64,000 nt of DNA from an uncultured Bacteroidota bacterium (GTDB taxonomy: Bacteria > Bacteroidota > Bacteroidia > Flavobacteriales > Flavobacteriaceae): the NCBI GenBank assembly GCA_902618245.1, contig CACMZR010000003.1, positions 124,001 through 188,000 of the forward strand. The letters are read 5' to 3'. Of the stretch, positions 1 to 8,275 are shown piece after piece; the first letter of the stretch is position 1, and each line of letters starts with the position of its first letter. Position numbers and translations under genes: made by a program. The notes beneath the pieces are model-generated. The model was not told where the DNA came from. It was given only the letters and a program-made list of their open reading frames with translations, and did not search any database.

Positions 1-36
1 AAGGTTTCCCCAACGGTAGGATACAAAAAAATAGAA

Positions 37-330
37 ATGGCTAAGAAATCCATTGAAGACAAGGCTGTTAAAAAGACAACAGCAAAGTCAGCTACAGAGA
101 AAAAAGCAACTACTAAAGCGATATCTGTTGAGAAAACAACAGCAAAATCAACTACAGCGAAAAAAACAACTACTAAAGCAGCATCTGCTAATAAGACAAC
201 ATCAAAGTCAAGTTCAGCGAAAAAAACAACTACTAAAGCAGCATCTGCTAAGAAGACAACATCAAAGTCAAGTGCTGCGAAAAAAACAACTACTAAAGTA
301 ACATCTGCTAAGAAGACAACAGCTAAGTAA
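37..330 (+). CDS. N-terminal Lys/Thr/Ala repeat extension of ribosomal protein S1, cut by an in-frame stop
   Basis: This 97-codon open frame starts ATG GCT AAG AAA and encodes a very basic low-complexity protein of KKTTTK, AASAK and KTTSKS blocks. It lies in the same reading frame as the S1 core that begins at 544, and the repeat continues unchanged past the TAA at 328-330. Where the stop falls, the other repeat units carry TCA (Ser), so a single C-to-A change explains it. The natural reading is that one rpsA gene starts here and has acquired a nonsense codon, or that the sequence has an error. The frame is also open leftward to base 1, so the true start could lie outside the window. The composition recalls histone-H1-like tails, which suggests nucleic-acid binding (inference). 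Confidence 0.55.
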   Translation: MAKKSIEDKAVKKTTAKSATEKKATTKAISVEKTTAKSTTAKKTTTKAASANKTTSKSSSAKKTTTKAASAKKTTSKSSAAKKTTTKVTSAKKTTAK

Positions 331-432
331 ACTGCTGCGAAAAAAACAACTACTAAAGCAGCATCTGCTAAGAAGACAACGTCAAGGTCAACTACAGCGA
401 AAAAAACAACTACTAAAGCTGCTTCTGCTACA
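73..432 (+). repeat. 60-bp tandem repeat, six units, coding for 20-residue Lys/Thr/Ala repeats
   Basis: Six consecutive 60-bp units begin at 73, 133, 193, 253, 313 and 373, each opening with AAGACAAC or AAAACAAC and containing a shared GCGAAAAAAACAACTACTAA core in most copies. A seventh unit decays after 433. Each unit encodes 20 residues of the form KTT-x-KS-xx-AKKTTTKAASAK. Units 2 to 6 are the most alike, which points to recent expansion by slippage or unequal crossover. Unit 5 contains the in-frame TAA at 328-330. Confidence 0.9.
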
Positions 433-543
433 AAGACAACAGTTGAATTATCAAACTCGAAAACGAATACTGAGACTGAATTAACCAAAAATGTAGACAG
501 TGAAAAATCTTCAATATCTAGGACAGAAAAAAAATCCGAGTTT

Positions 544-2268
544 TTGGATAACTTTAATTGGAAAAGTTATGCAGAAGGTATCGAGGTTATTGACAATAAA
601 AAACTTGAGGAGTTTGAGAAATTAGTCAAAGATAATTTTGTTGATACATCAGATGAGGATGTTATAGAAGGTACAGTAGTTTATATGACTGACAGGGAGG
701 CAATTATAGATATTAATGCTAAATCTGAGGGAGTAATATCTCTTAATGAATTTAGATATAATCCTGAATTAAAGGTTGGAGACAAAGTAGAGGTTATTGT
801 CGACACACGTGAAGACAGAACAGGTCAATTGGTTCTTTCTCATAGGAAGGCCAGAGTAATAAAAGCTTGGGATAGAGTGAATAATGCCCATGATAATTCT
901 GAAATTGTTAGTGGATTTGTAAAATGTAGGACCAAAGGGGGAATGATTGTTGATGTATTTGGCATTGAAGCTTTTTTACCTGGTTCACAAATTGACGTCA
1001 AACCTATCAGAGATTATGATCAATATGTGAATAAAACAATGGAATTTAAAGTGGTAAAAATTAATCACGAATTCAAAAACGTCGTAGTTTCTCATAAAGC
1101 GCTAATTGAAGCTGATATTGAAGAACAAAAGAAAGAAATTATAGGTCAATTAGAAAAAGGCCAAGTACTCGAGGGAATAGTTAAAAATATAACATCATAC
1201 GGAGTATTTATTGATCTTGGTGGCGTTGACGGATTAATCCATATAACAGATCTTTCGTGGAGCAGAATAAATCACCCAAGTGAAATTTTAGAGCTGGATC
1301 AAAAATTAAATGTAGTAATACTTGATTTTGATGATAATAAATCTCGCATACAATTAGGACTCAAACAATTAAGTGATCACCCATGGGATAAACTTTCAAA
1401 AGATCTAAAAGAGGGAGATAAAGTTAAAGGGAAAGTTGTAATTATTGCAGATTACGGTGCTTTCATCGAAATAGAGGAAGGAGTTGAAGGACTTGTGCAT
1501 GTTTCCGAAATGTCCTGGTCTACTCATTTGCGCTCTGCACAAGATTTTGTTAAAGTGGGAGATGAAGTCGACGCTGTTATTTTATCACTTGATAGGGAAT
1601 CAAGAAAAATGTCTCTTGGAATAAAGCAGATTTCACCAGATCCATGGACAGACATCACATCAAAATATCCACTAGGATCAAAACATACAGGATTAGTAAG
1701 AAACTTTACGAATTTTGGAGTTTTCATTGAACTTGAAGAAGGAATTGACGGGTTGGTATATATTTCAGATTTATCTTGGACTAAAAAAGTAAAACATCCA
1801 TCAGAAGTTTTAACACTGGGAGAAAAAATTGATGTTATTGTTCTTGAATTAGATGTAGACGGGCGTAAACTTAGTTTAGGTCACAAACATACTAAAGAAA
1901 ATCCATGGGATAAGTATGAGAAAGATTTTGCCTTAAACACTACACATGAAGGTGAGATTTTTGAAGTTTTAGACAAAGGAGCTACTATCCAATTTAACGA
2001 AGATATCACTGCTTTTATACCTCTTAGGCATATGGAGAAAGAGGATGGGTCCAAACTCAAAAAAGGTGAAAAAGTAGCGCTAAAAATTATAGAATTTAAT
2101 AAAGATTTTAAAAGAGTTGTCGCTTCACATACTTCAACTTTTAAGGATCAAGAATTAAAAAACACTAAAAGATCTACAGCTAAACTCGCTTCTACAAATC
2201 CTGAGAAAACAACATTAGGGGATCTAGATGCTTTGGCAAATCTGAAGGATAAAATGGATGATAAATAA
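544..2268 (+). CDS. rpsA: 30S ribosomal protein S1 (core, six S1 domains)
   Basis: S1 binds mRNA on the small ribosomal subunit and helps translation initiation. The 574-residue core has six OB-fold S1 domains at roughly residues 38-103, 120-185, 205-275, 290-360, 377-447 and 463-530, with hallmark segments such as YGVFIDLGGVDGLIH, YGAFIEIEEGVEGLVH and FGVFIELEEGIDGLVY. It closely matches flavobacterial S1 as I know it. The only possible start after the stop at 328-330 is TTG 544, which encodes the Leu expected inside a normal S1 (FL-x-x-FNW), so it is probably not an evolved start. Without the stop, the gene would run 37-2268 (743 residues). The C-terminus (after about 535) is again Lys-rich. 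A terminator follows at 2298. Confidence 0.9.
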   Translation: MDNFNWKSYAEGIEVIDNKKLEEFEKLVKDNFVDTSDEDVIEGTVVYMTDREAIIDINAKSEGVISLNEFRYNPELKVGDKVEVIVDTREDRTGQLVLSHRKARVIKAWDRVNNAHDNSEIVSGFVKCRTKGGMIVDVFGIEAFLPGSQIDVKPIRDYDQYVNKTMEFKVVKINHEFKNVVVSHKALIEADIEEQKKEIIGQLEKGQVLEGIVKNITSYGVFIDLGGVDGLIHITDLSWSRINHPSEILELDQKLNVVILDFDDNKSRIQLGLKQLSDHPWDKLSKDLKEGDKVKGKVVIIADYGAFIEIEEGVEGLVHVSEMSWSTHLRSAQDFVKVGDEVDAVILSLDRESRKMSLGIKQISPDPWTDITSKYPLGSKHTGLVRNFTNFGVFIELEEGIDGLVYISDLSWTKKVKHPSEVLTLGEKIDVIVLELDVDGRKLSLGHKHTKENPWDKYEKDFALNTTHEGEIFEVLDKGATIQFNEDITAFIPLRHMEKEDGSKLKKGEKVALKIIEFNKDFKRVVASHTSTFKDQELKNTKRSTAKLASTNPEKTTLGDLDALANLKDKMDDK

Positions 2269-2297
2269 AAATATATGCTTATTGATTTTATTGTTAG

Positions 2298-2325
2298 AAA
2301 ACCCTTAATTAGAAGGGTTTTTTTT
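2298..2325 (+). terminator. Rho-independent terminator after rpsA
   Basis: The stem AAAACCCTT / AAGGGTTTT (9 bp, loop AATTAG) runs straight into a T tract. It lies 29 bases after the rpsA stop and 38 bases before pyrR, separating the two transcripts. Confidence 0.85.
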
Positions 2326-2362
2326 AATTTAAGAAAACAATATTTTTAATAAATAAAAATGA

Positions 2363-2905
2363 ATGGCTTCCAAAATACTAATAAGTGAAAAAAAATTAGA
2401 AATTATTCTAAATAGACTATGTCATCAATTAAAGGAAAAGCATGGTGATTTTTCTAGGACCATACTAGTTGGTCTTCAGCCAAGGGGTACTTTATTATTA
2501 GATCGTCTATCAGAAATACTTAACAGACAGGGTTTTAAAAATTTAAAATTAGGAAAGCTAGACACAACTTTTTTTCGAGATGATTATAGAAGAAGTGAGA
2601 CCCCACTAAGTGCTAATAAAACTGAAATGAACGAAACAGTTGAAGGAATGAATATTGTTTTCATTGATGATGTTCTTTTCACCGGGAGAAGTATTAGATC
2701 AGCACTAACGGCAATTGACACTTATGGAAGACCAAATTCAATTGAATTATTAGTCCTTATTGATAGGCGTTTTAGTCGTCACTTACCAATTCAACCCGAT
2801 TATTTGGGTGTTCAAATTGATGCTTTACAGGGTGATAGAGTTAGAGTAGTCTGGTCAAATAAGTCAGATCAAAATATTGTTTATCTTGAAAAGAGTAATG
2901 AATGA
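2363..2905 (+). CDS. pyrR: PyrR-type uracil phosphoribosyltransferase / pyrimidine operon regulator
   Basis: PyrR family proteins sense UMP and regulate pyrimidine genes, and many also convert uracil and PRPP to UMP. The 180-residue protein has the phosphoribosyltransferase fold with the PRPP loop NIVFIDDVLFTGRSIR at about 97-112 and the family segments GLQPRG (37-42) and RDDYRR (72-77). Its stop overlaps the start of pyrB (ATGA at 2902-2905), so the two are translationally coupled in a pyrimidine operon. I see no PyrR-binding attenuator in the short leader between the terminator and the start codon, so RNA-based regulation by this protein is not supported here. Confidence 0.92.
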   Translation: MASKILISEKKLEIILNRLCHQLKEKHGDFSRTILVGLQPRGTLLLDRLSEILNRQGFKNLKLGKLDTTFFRDDYRRSETPLSANKTEMNETVEGMNIVFIDDVLFTGRSIRSALTAIDTYGRPNSIELLVLIDRRFSRHLPIQPDYLGVQIDALQGDRVRVVWSNKSDQNIVYLEKSNE

Positions 2906-3843
2906 AAAAGTTAAGTGTCTCTCATCTACTAGGAATAAAATATTTAAACACTGAGGACTTTAATCTAATATTTGAAACAGCTTCGCAATTTAAAGAAGTT
3001 ATTAATCGTCCCATAAAGAAAGTTCCAAGTCTTAGGGACATTACTATTGCAAATTTATTTTTTGAAAATAGCACTAGAACAAAACTATCTTTTGAGCTTG
3101 CCGAAAAAAGACTTTCTGCCGATATAATTAATTTTTCTGCAAGTCAATCTTCAGTCTCTAAAGGAGAGACTTTATCAGATACAGTAAAAAACATATTAGC
3201 AATGAAAGTTGATATGATCATCTTGAGACACCCTAATCCAGGTGCAGCACATTTTTTATCAAAAAATTTAAACTCGTGTATTATAAATGCGGGAGATGGA
3301 ACTCATGAGCATCCAACTCAGGCTTTACTTGATGTATATTCTCTTATTGAAAAATTTGGTGATTTAAAGGGAAAACGGATTGCAATTGTAGGTGATATTA
3401 AGCATTCTCGAGTGGCTCTATCAAATATTTATGCTTTGAAAATGATGGGTGCAGAAGTGAAACTTTGTGGTCCTAAATCATTGATTCCCAAACATATTGA
3501 ATGTTTAGGAGTTACATCATCTTCAGATTTGAATCAAGTTTTAAATTGGTGCGATGCCGCAAATATACTTCGAATTCAGAACGAAAGGATGGGAACGGTC
3601 TACTTTCCTTCTAATAGAGAATACAGTCAAAATTTTGGATTGAATTTGGATCGATTAAAACAATTAAAAAAGAAAATTATTATTCTACATCCTGGACCAA
3701 TTAATAGAGGTGTTGAAATATCAAGTGATGTAGCCGATTCCAATCAATCAATTATTTTAGATCAGGTTCAAAATGGTGTAGCTATTCGTATGGCTATAAT
3801 TTATCTTTTGGGATCTAAATTGAATATAAAAAACAATGTTTAA
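2902..3843 (+). CDS. pyrB: Aspartate carbamoyltransferase, catalytic chain
   Basis: The enzyme condenses carbamoyl phosphate and aspartate to N-carbamoyl-aspartate, the committed step of pyrimidine synthesis. The 313-residue protein has the carbamoyl-phosphate motif STRT (57-60), the loop Lys in SVSKGET (about K87), the HPTQ motif (137-140) and the C-terminal HPGPINRG. Length is usual for a catalytic chain, and no regulatory pyrI gene is adjacent. It overlaps pyrR by 4 bases and the next small gene by 8 bases, which indicates one transcript through to RNase Z. Confidence 0.96.
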   Translation: MKKLSVSHLLGIKYLNTEDFNLIFETASQFKEVINRPIKKVPSLRDITIANLFFENSTRTKLSFELAEKRLSADIINFSASQSSVSKGETLSDTVKNILAMKVDMIILRHPNPGAAHFLSKNLNSCIINAGDGTHEHPTQALLDVYSLIEKFGDLKGKRIAIVGDIKHSRVALSNIYALKMMGAEVKLCGPKSLIPKHIECLGVTSSSDLNQVLNWCDAANILRIQNERMGTVYFPSNREYSQNFGLNLDRLKQLKKKIIILHPGPINRGVEISSDVADSNQSIILDQVQNGVAIRMAIIYLLGSKLNIKNNV

Positions 3844-4144
3844 TAATCAAAACAAAGAAATAAATTACGTAGACTTTAGTAGTTTTAATAATGAACAAAA
3901 CAAACTTTTAGAAGAATTAATGATTGCAAAATTAGATCTTATAATTGATTGTTCTAAAATTATTCCAAAAGAATCGTTTCTTATTAAATTGGCTGAACAC
4001 CAAAAAAAAATAACTAAATGTTTTGTTGTTATAATTTCATCCAGCATACAGGACAAGTTCATCAACAATTTCAATTTTGTACCAACAAAAAAAGAAGCAT
4101 TTGATTTTGTTTACTTTGAGCAGATACAACGTGACTTAGACTAA
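3836..4144 (+). CDS. Small STAS-like protein preceding RNase Z
   Basis: This 102-residue acidic protein has no catalytic motif. Its pattern (strand LDLIIDCSKI, strand KCFVVIISS, then a C-terminal segment FNFVPTKKEAFDFVYFEQIQRDLD) resembles the small STAS-domain-like proteins I know from immediately upstream of RNase Z in Flavobacteriia. The PT-x-x-EA-x-D motif followed by an acidic helix ending in ERDL or QRDL is typical of them. It overlaps pyrB by 8 bases and ends 5 bases before rnz, so coupling to both is likely. Function is unknown; a regulatory or structural partner of RNase Z is only a guess from position. Confidence 0.75.
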   Translation: MFNNQNKEINYVDFSSFNNEQNKLLEELMIAKLDLIIDCSKIIPKESFLIKLAEHQKKITKCFVVIISSSIQDKFINNFNFVPTKKEAFDFVYFEQIQRDLD

Positions 4145-4149
4145 ATATT

Positions 4150-5055
4150 ATGCAATTAACTATTTTAGGTTGTCATTCCGCAACACCTAGAGAGAATTAT
4201 CATACTAGTTCTCAATTATTAAAAATTAATGGAAATCTTTTTCTTATCGACTGTGGTGAAGGAACACAAATTCAATTACGCAAGGCAAAAGTAAAATTTT
4301 CTAAGATAAAGCATATTTTTATTTCCCATTTACATGGAGATCATTTTTATGGCTTAATTGGTCTGATAAGTACTTTCAGATTACTTGGGAGAGAAGATGA
4401 GCTAAACATCTATGGTCCTAGGGGTATTAAAGAAATTATTACCCTTCAACTCAAATCAGCTAAATCATGGACTGAATATCCTCTTTTTTTCCACGAATTA
4501 GCGTCTTCAAAAAGTGAAATTATATACAAAGATGATTTTTTGACTGTAAAAACAATTCCTCTCGATCATCGAGTTTATACTAACGGTTTCCTTTTCATAA
4601 CTAGTTCAAATAGACGAAAAGTTAATTTAAATGCAATCAAAGGAATCAAATTAGAACATTATCATTATCGTCAAATCCAAGAGGGCAAATCAATAAAACT
4701 AAATGATGGTAAAGTCTTAAATAATGAGGATATTTCCTTAAAACCTGATCCTCCAAAAAAATATGCTTATTGCAGTGATACTGCGTTTAATCCTAATTTG
4801 ATCCCATTAATTAAGGGTGTAGATTTGCTTTATCATGAATCAACTTTTCTTGAAAAACACTCTGAACTTGCAAAAATCACAAAACATAGTACCGCACTTC
4901 AAGCAGCAATAATTGCAAGGGATGCTTGTGTGAAAAAACTTATGCTTGGACATTATTCAAATCGTTATAGTGATAAAGAGGACTTTTATTTAGAGGCTAC
5001 TAAAACTTTTAAATCCGTAATTTTATCTGAAGATCTTAAAAGTTTTTCAATTTAG
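4150..5055 (+). CDS. rnz: Ribonuclease Z (tRNA 3' processing endonuclease)
   Basis: RNase Z cuts the 3' trailer from tRNA precursors. The 301-residue protein is a metallo-beta-lactamase fold enzyme with the zinc motif HLHGDH at 60-65 (HxHxDH), the GEGTQ segment at 36-40, the PRG segment of the exosite region near 95, the CSDT motif near 210 and a late His in KHSTALQAA near 240. It follows the small STAS-like gene by 5 bases. Length and motif order match the short bacterial form. Confidence 0.95.
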   Translation: MQLTILGCHSATPRENYHTSSQLLKINGNLFLIDCGEGTQIQLRKAKVKFSKIKHIFISHLHGDHFYGLIGLISTFRLLGREDELNIYGPRGIKEIITLQLKSAKSWTEYPLFFHELASSKSEIIYKDDFLTVKTIPLDHRVYTNGFLFITSSNRRKVNLNAIKGIKLEHYHYRQIQEGKSIKLNDGKVLNNEDISLKPDPPKKYAYCSDTAFNPNLIPLIKGVDLLYHESTFLEKHSELAKITKHSTALQAAIIARDACVKKLMLGHYSNRYSDKEDFYLEATKTFKSVILSEDLKSFSI

Positions 5056-5081
5056 TCAAATGGATTGTAAATTGCGTTTAA

Positions 5082-5729
5082 ATGGAAAATGAGGATATAG
5101 GTTACTTAAGGAAATCATATGATAAAAGTAAATTAAGTCTTGCAGATGTTAATTTTCAACCTATGGATTTTTTTAAGTTATGGTTTGATGATGCACTTAA
5201 TAATAAAAATATTGAAGAAGCAAACGCTATGACATTAACAACCCTTGGTTTAGATAATTATCCAAAAGGAAGAGTGGTTTTACTTAAGTCCTTTACAAAA
5301 GAAGGGTTTATTTTTTATACTAATTATAAAAGTGAAAAGGGAGTATCAATCGCTAACCATTCAAAAGTTGGATTATCTTTTTTTTGGCCTGCGTTGGAGA
5401 GACAAGTCATAATCAAAGGTGAAATAGATAAAATTTCTCCTGAAGATTCTGATAATTATTTTTCATCCCGTCCTAAGGGAAGTCAAATTGGTGCTTTAGT
5501 ATCAGAGCAAAGTAAAGTAATAAAGAGTAGAGAAATTCTTGAGAAAAAAATGGACATGATGAAAAAAAAATATGTTAGAAAAGATATTAAGAGACCTACT
5601 AACTGGGGAGGATATGTTGTTAGGCCAAAATCTATTGAGTTTTGGCAAGGAAGACCTAATAGATTGCATGACAGGATATTGTGCACTTTGATTAAGAATT
5701 CTTGGGATATTAAAAGACTAGCTCCTTAA
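5082..5729 (+). CDS. pdxH: Pyridoxamine/pyridoxine 5'-phosphate oxidase
   Basis: This FMN enzyme oxidises PNP or PMP to pyridoxal phosphate, the cofactor used by several enzymes in this window (ThrC, the DSD1-like enzyme). The 215-residue protein shows the FMN/PLP-binding segment RVVLLK (64-69), the FYTNYKSEKG motif (about 78-87) and the C-terminal substrate signature WQGRPNRLHDR (188-198). It lies 26 bases after rnz and one base before sixA, on the same strand. Confidence 0.96.
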   Translation: MENEDIGYLRKSYDKSKLSLADVNFQPMDFFKLWFDDALNNKNIEEANAMTLTTLGLDNYPKGRVVLLKSFTKEGFIFYTNYKSEKGVSIANHSKVGLSFFWPALERQVIIKGEIDKISPEDSDNYFSSRPKGSQIGALVSEQSKVIKSREILEKKMDMMKKKYVRKDIKRPTNWGGYVVRPKSIEFWQGRPNRLHDRILCTLIKNSWDIKRLAP

Positions 5730-5730
5730 G

Positions 5731-6216
5731 ATGAAGAAGTTAATTTTACTTCGTCACGCTAAATCCTCATGGGATTTGAATGTTTCTGATAAAGACAGGC
5801 CATTAACCGAAAAGGGAATTAATCGTATTAAAATGATTTCTGCTCATAGTTCAAACATTTTATCATCAGCAGATTTAATTTTCACAAGCCCAGCTAATCG
5901 TGCGACACATACTTCTTGTATTATGATAAGCTCTTTAGGGTTGGGTTTCGATAAAATTGTTTTAAAAAAAGAGCTTTATACTTTTGAATTGTCCAAATTA
6001 CTAGATTTTATATTTAACATTTCCGAGGATTATAACTCAGTAATTTGCGTAGGTCATAACCCAGCATTTACAGAAGCTATATCATATTTATCAAAAACTG
6101 ATTTTTTACATTTACCAACATCTGCGTGGGCTCAACTAATTTTTTCTCAAACAAAATGGAAAAACATATCAAATGGGAAATTAAAACTTGGAATGCCAAA
6201 AGAAATTTTAAGATAA
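5731..6216 (+). CDS. sixA: SixA-like histidine phosphatase
   Basis: The 161-residue protein belongs to the short histidine phosphatase branch of the phosphoglycerate mutase superfamily. The nucleophile motif LRHAKS has Arg8-His9, and the second active-site His is H109 in VGHNPAFTE. SixA of E. coli removes phosphate from a His of a phosphotransfer protein, but the substrate here is unknown. It is packed tightly between pdxH (1 base) and ppk1 (1 base), so it is probably co-expressed with the polyphosphate genes. Confidence 0.85.
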   Translation: MKKLILLRHAKSSWDLNVSDKDRPLTEKGINRIKMISAHSSNILSSADLIFTSPANRATHTSCIMISSLGLGFDKIVLKKELYTFELSKLLDFIFNISEDYNSVICVGHNPAFTEAISYLSKTDFLHLPTSAWAQLIFSQTKWKNISNGKLKLGMPKEILR

Positions 6217-6217
6217 T

Positions 6218-8275
6218 ATGTTTAATAAAACAAGGTATATAAATAGAGAATTAAGCTGGCTAGATTTCAACGCAAGGGTATTACAAGAGGCAGCTGATCA
6301 AGACGTACCTCTTTTGGAAAGATTAAGATTCATTGGAATTTTTTCAAATAATTTGGATGAATTTTTTCAAGTTCGCTTTTCAACTGTCCAAAGAATTGCA
6401 CAATCTGAAAAAACTGGAAAAAAGGTTTTTGGAGGTAAGAGCGCATCAGAGCTCCTAAAAACAATAACTGAAAAAGTTATTTATCAACAGAAGGAGAGTA
6501 TGGAAATACTTTCAGAAATCGAAAGTAAATTAAAAAATGAGCATATTTATTTTATTAATGAAAATCAAGTTTTAGATGAACAAAAATCTTTTTTGAAAGA
6601 GTATTTTATACAGAAAGTTAGTCCTGCACTAATGACTATTATAGTAAGAGAAAATTCTGATCAAGACTTCTCTGATAATTTAGCTTTTTTGGCTGTAAAA
6701 TTAGGCTTTGAATCTAAGGGTATAGAAAAAAAGCAATTTGCACTTATTGAGATACCTAGAGATTTGGAGAGATTCATTGTTTTACCCAAAATAGGGAAAA
6801 AACAATATGTCATGTTTCTTGATGATTTGATACGGTATCATTTTCATCTCATTTTCAATTTTTTTGATTTTATTAAAATTGAGTCACATATGATAAAAGT
6901 TACACGAGATGCCGAATTAGATATGGAAGGTGATGTTTCTAAAAGCTATATTAATAAGATAATTGAAAGTGTTAGAGATCGTTTTTTAGCAGAACCAGTT
7001 AGACTTGTTTACGACAAGGAAATAGCTCCTGACACATTAGAAGTAATTAAAGATCTTTTAGGAGTTGGTACGAATGATAGTTTAATTCCTGGAGGTCGAT
7101 ATCATCATCGCCGTGATTATATGAACTTTCCTAAATTAGATAGAAATGATTTGCAATACGAATATAAAGAACCCTTACCAATTAAAGGCCTTTCTTTAGA
7201 AAAGAGTATATTCAAAGCTATAGAAGCTAAAGATTATTTATTATATACTCCTTATCATAGTTTTTCTTTCCTTGTTAAGTTCCTTCGTGAAGCTGCTTTA
7301 GATCCTGAAGTCTTAACTATAAAAATTACAATATACCGCTTATCCAAAATTTCTAATGTTGCGAGGTCGCTGATCAATGCTGCCAAAAATGGAAAAAAAG
7401 TCTTGGTTCAAATTGAACTCCAAGCACGTTTTGACGAGACAAATAATATTACTTATGCTGAGCAGATGCGAGCTGCTGGTGTAGAGTTAATCTTTGGAAT
7501 TCCGGGACTAAAAGTCCACTCAAAAATATGTATCATAGAAAAAAAGATTAATAATAAAAATAAACGCTACGGCTTTATTAGTACTGGTAATCTTAATGAG
7601 GATACAGCAAAGATTTACACCGATTACACTCTTCTTACGGCAAATCAAAAAGTATTAAGAGAAGTAAATAAAGTTTTTAATTTTCTTCAGGTACATTATA
7701 AACTAAAAAAATATAAACACCTAATAGTCTCACCACATTATACCCATACTGTCATCGTAAAGATGATTGACAATGAGATTGAAAATGCTTTATCCGGATT
7801 GGCGAGTGGCATAAAATTAAAGTTAAATGCGATAACAAACTTCGCAATGATAGAAAAACTCTATGAGGCAAGTAATGCTGGAGTTCCAATTAAAATGATT
7901 ATTCGAGGAATTTGTTGCCTTATACCAGGGGTAAAAGGTATGAGTGAAAATATTGAGGTAATTAGTGTAGTAGATAAGTTTTTGGAGCATCCTAGAGTAT
8001 ATCATTTTACAAATCTTGATAAACCTAAAATCTACATTTCTTCAGCAGATTTCATGACCCGAAACATCGAAAATAGAGTTGAGGTAGCTACACCAATATA
8101 TGACTATAATCTTCAACAACAAATTATTGATGTTTTTGATATTATCTGGAATGATAATGTAAAAGCAAGAAGAATCAATGGCAAGACCCAAAATAAATTT
8201 ATTAAAAATAATAAGCCTCCAGTTCGTTCACAAATTGATATTTACGAGTATTACAGAAAAAATATCAATTTATGA
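6218..8275 (+). CDS. ppk1: Polyphosphate kinase 1
   Basis: PPK1 reversibly makes polyphosphate from ATP. The 685-residue protein begins with the typical YINRELSWLDFN segment and has the two phospholipase-D-like catalytic halves. The autophosphorylated His is H434 in LKVHSK and the second conserved His is H591 in EHPRVY, matching the E. coli His435 and His592 positions. The ARFDE and TGNLNE motifs are present. Its stop overlaps the start of ppx by 4 bases, so synthesis and breakdown enzymes are made together. Confidence 0.97.
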   Translation: MFNKTRYINRELSWLDFNARVLQEAADQDVPLLERLRFIGIFSNNLDEFFQVRFSTVQRIAQSEKTGKKVFGGKSASELLKTITEKVIYQQKESMEILSEIESKLKNEHIYFINENQVLDEQKSFLKEYFIQKVSPALMTIIVRENSDQDFSDNLAFLAVKLGFESKGIEKKQFALIEIPRDLERFIVLPKIGKKQYVMFLDDLIRYHFHLIFNFFDFIKIESHMIKVTRDAELDMEGDVSKSYINKIIESVRDRFLAEPVRLVYDKEIAPDTLEVIKDLLGVGTNDSLIPGGRYHHRRDYMNFPKLDRNDLQYEYKEPLPIKGLSLEKSIFKAIEAKDYLLYTPYHSFSFLVKFLREAALDPEVLTIKITIYRLSKISNVARSLINAAKNGKKVLVQIELQARFDETNNITYAEQMRAAGVELIFGIPGLKVHSKICIIEKKINNKNKRYGFISTGNLNEDTAKIYTDYTLLTANQKVLREVNKVFNFLQVHYKLKKYKHLIVSPHYTHTVIVKMIDNEIENALSGLASGIKLKLNAITNFAMIEKLYEASNAGVPIKMIIRGICCLIPGVKGMSENIEVISVVDKFLEHPRVYHFTNLDKPKIYISSADFMTRNIENRVEVATPIYDYNLQQQIIDVFDIIWNDNVKARRINGKTQNKFIKNNKPPVRSQIDIYEYYRKNINL

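Noticed and set aside
1-42. End of an upstream gene in frame 3 (GFPNGRIQKNRNG then stop at 40-42)
   Set aside because: Thirteen codons are too few to identify, and the S1 frame is also open here.
73-432. 60-bp repeats considered as a CRISPR array or minisatellite
   Set aside because: The repeats are contiguous without spacers, stay in one reading frame, encode a uniform 20-residue unit, and no cas genes are nearby.
2331-2362. PyrR-binding attenuator in the pyrR leader
   Set aside because: The gap after the rpsA terminator is only 37 bases and lacks the PyrR-site consensus or an anti-terminator pairing.
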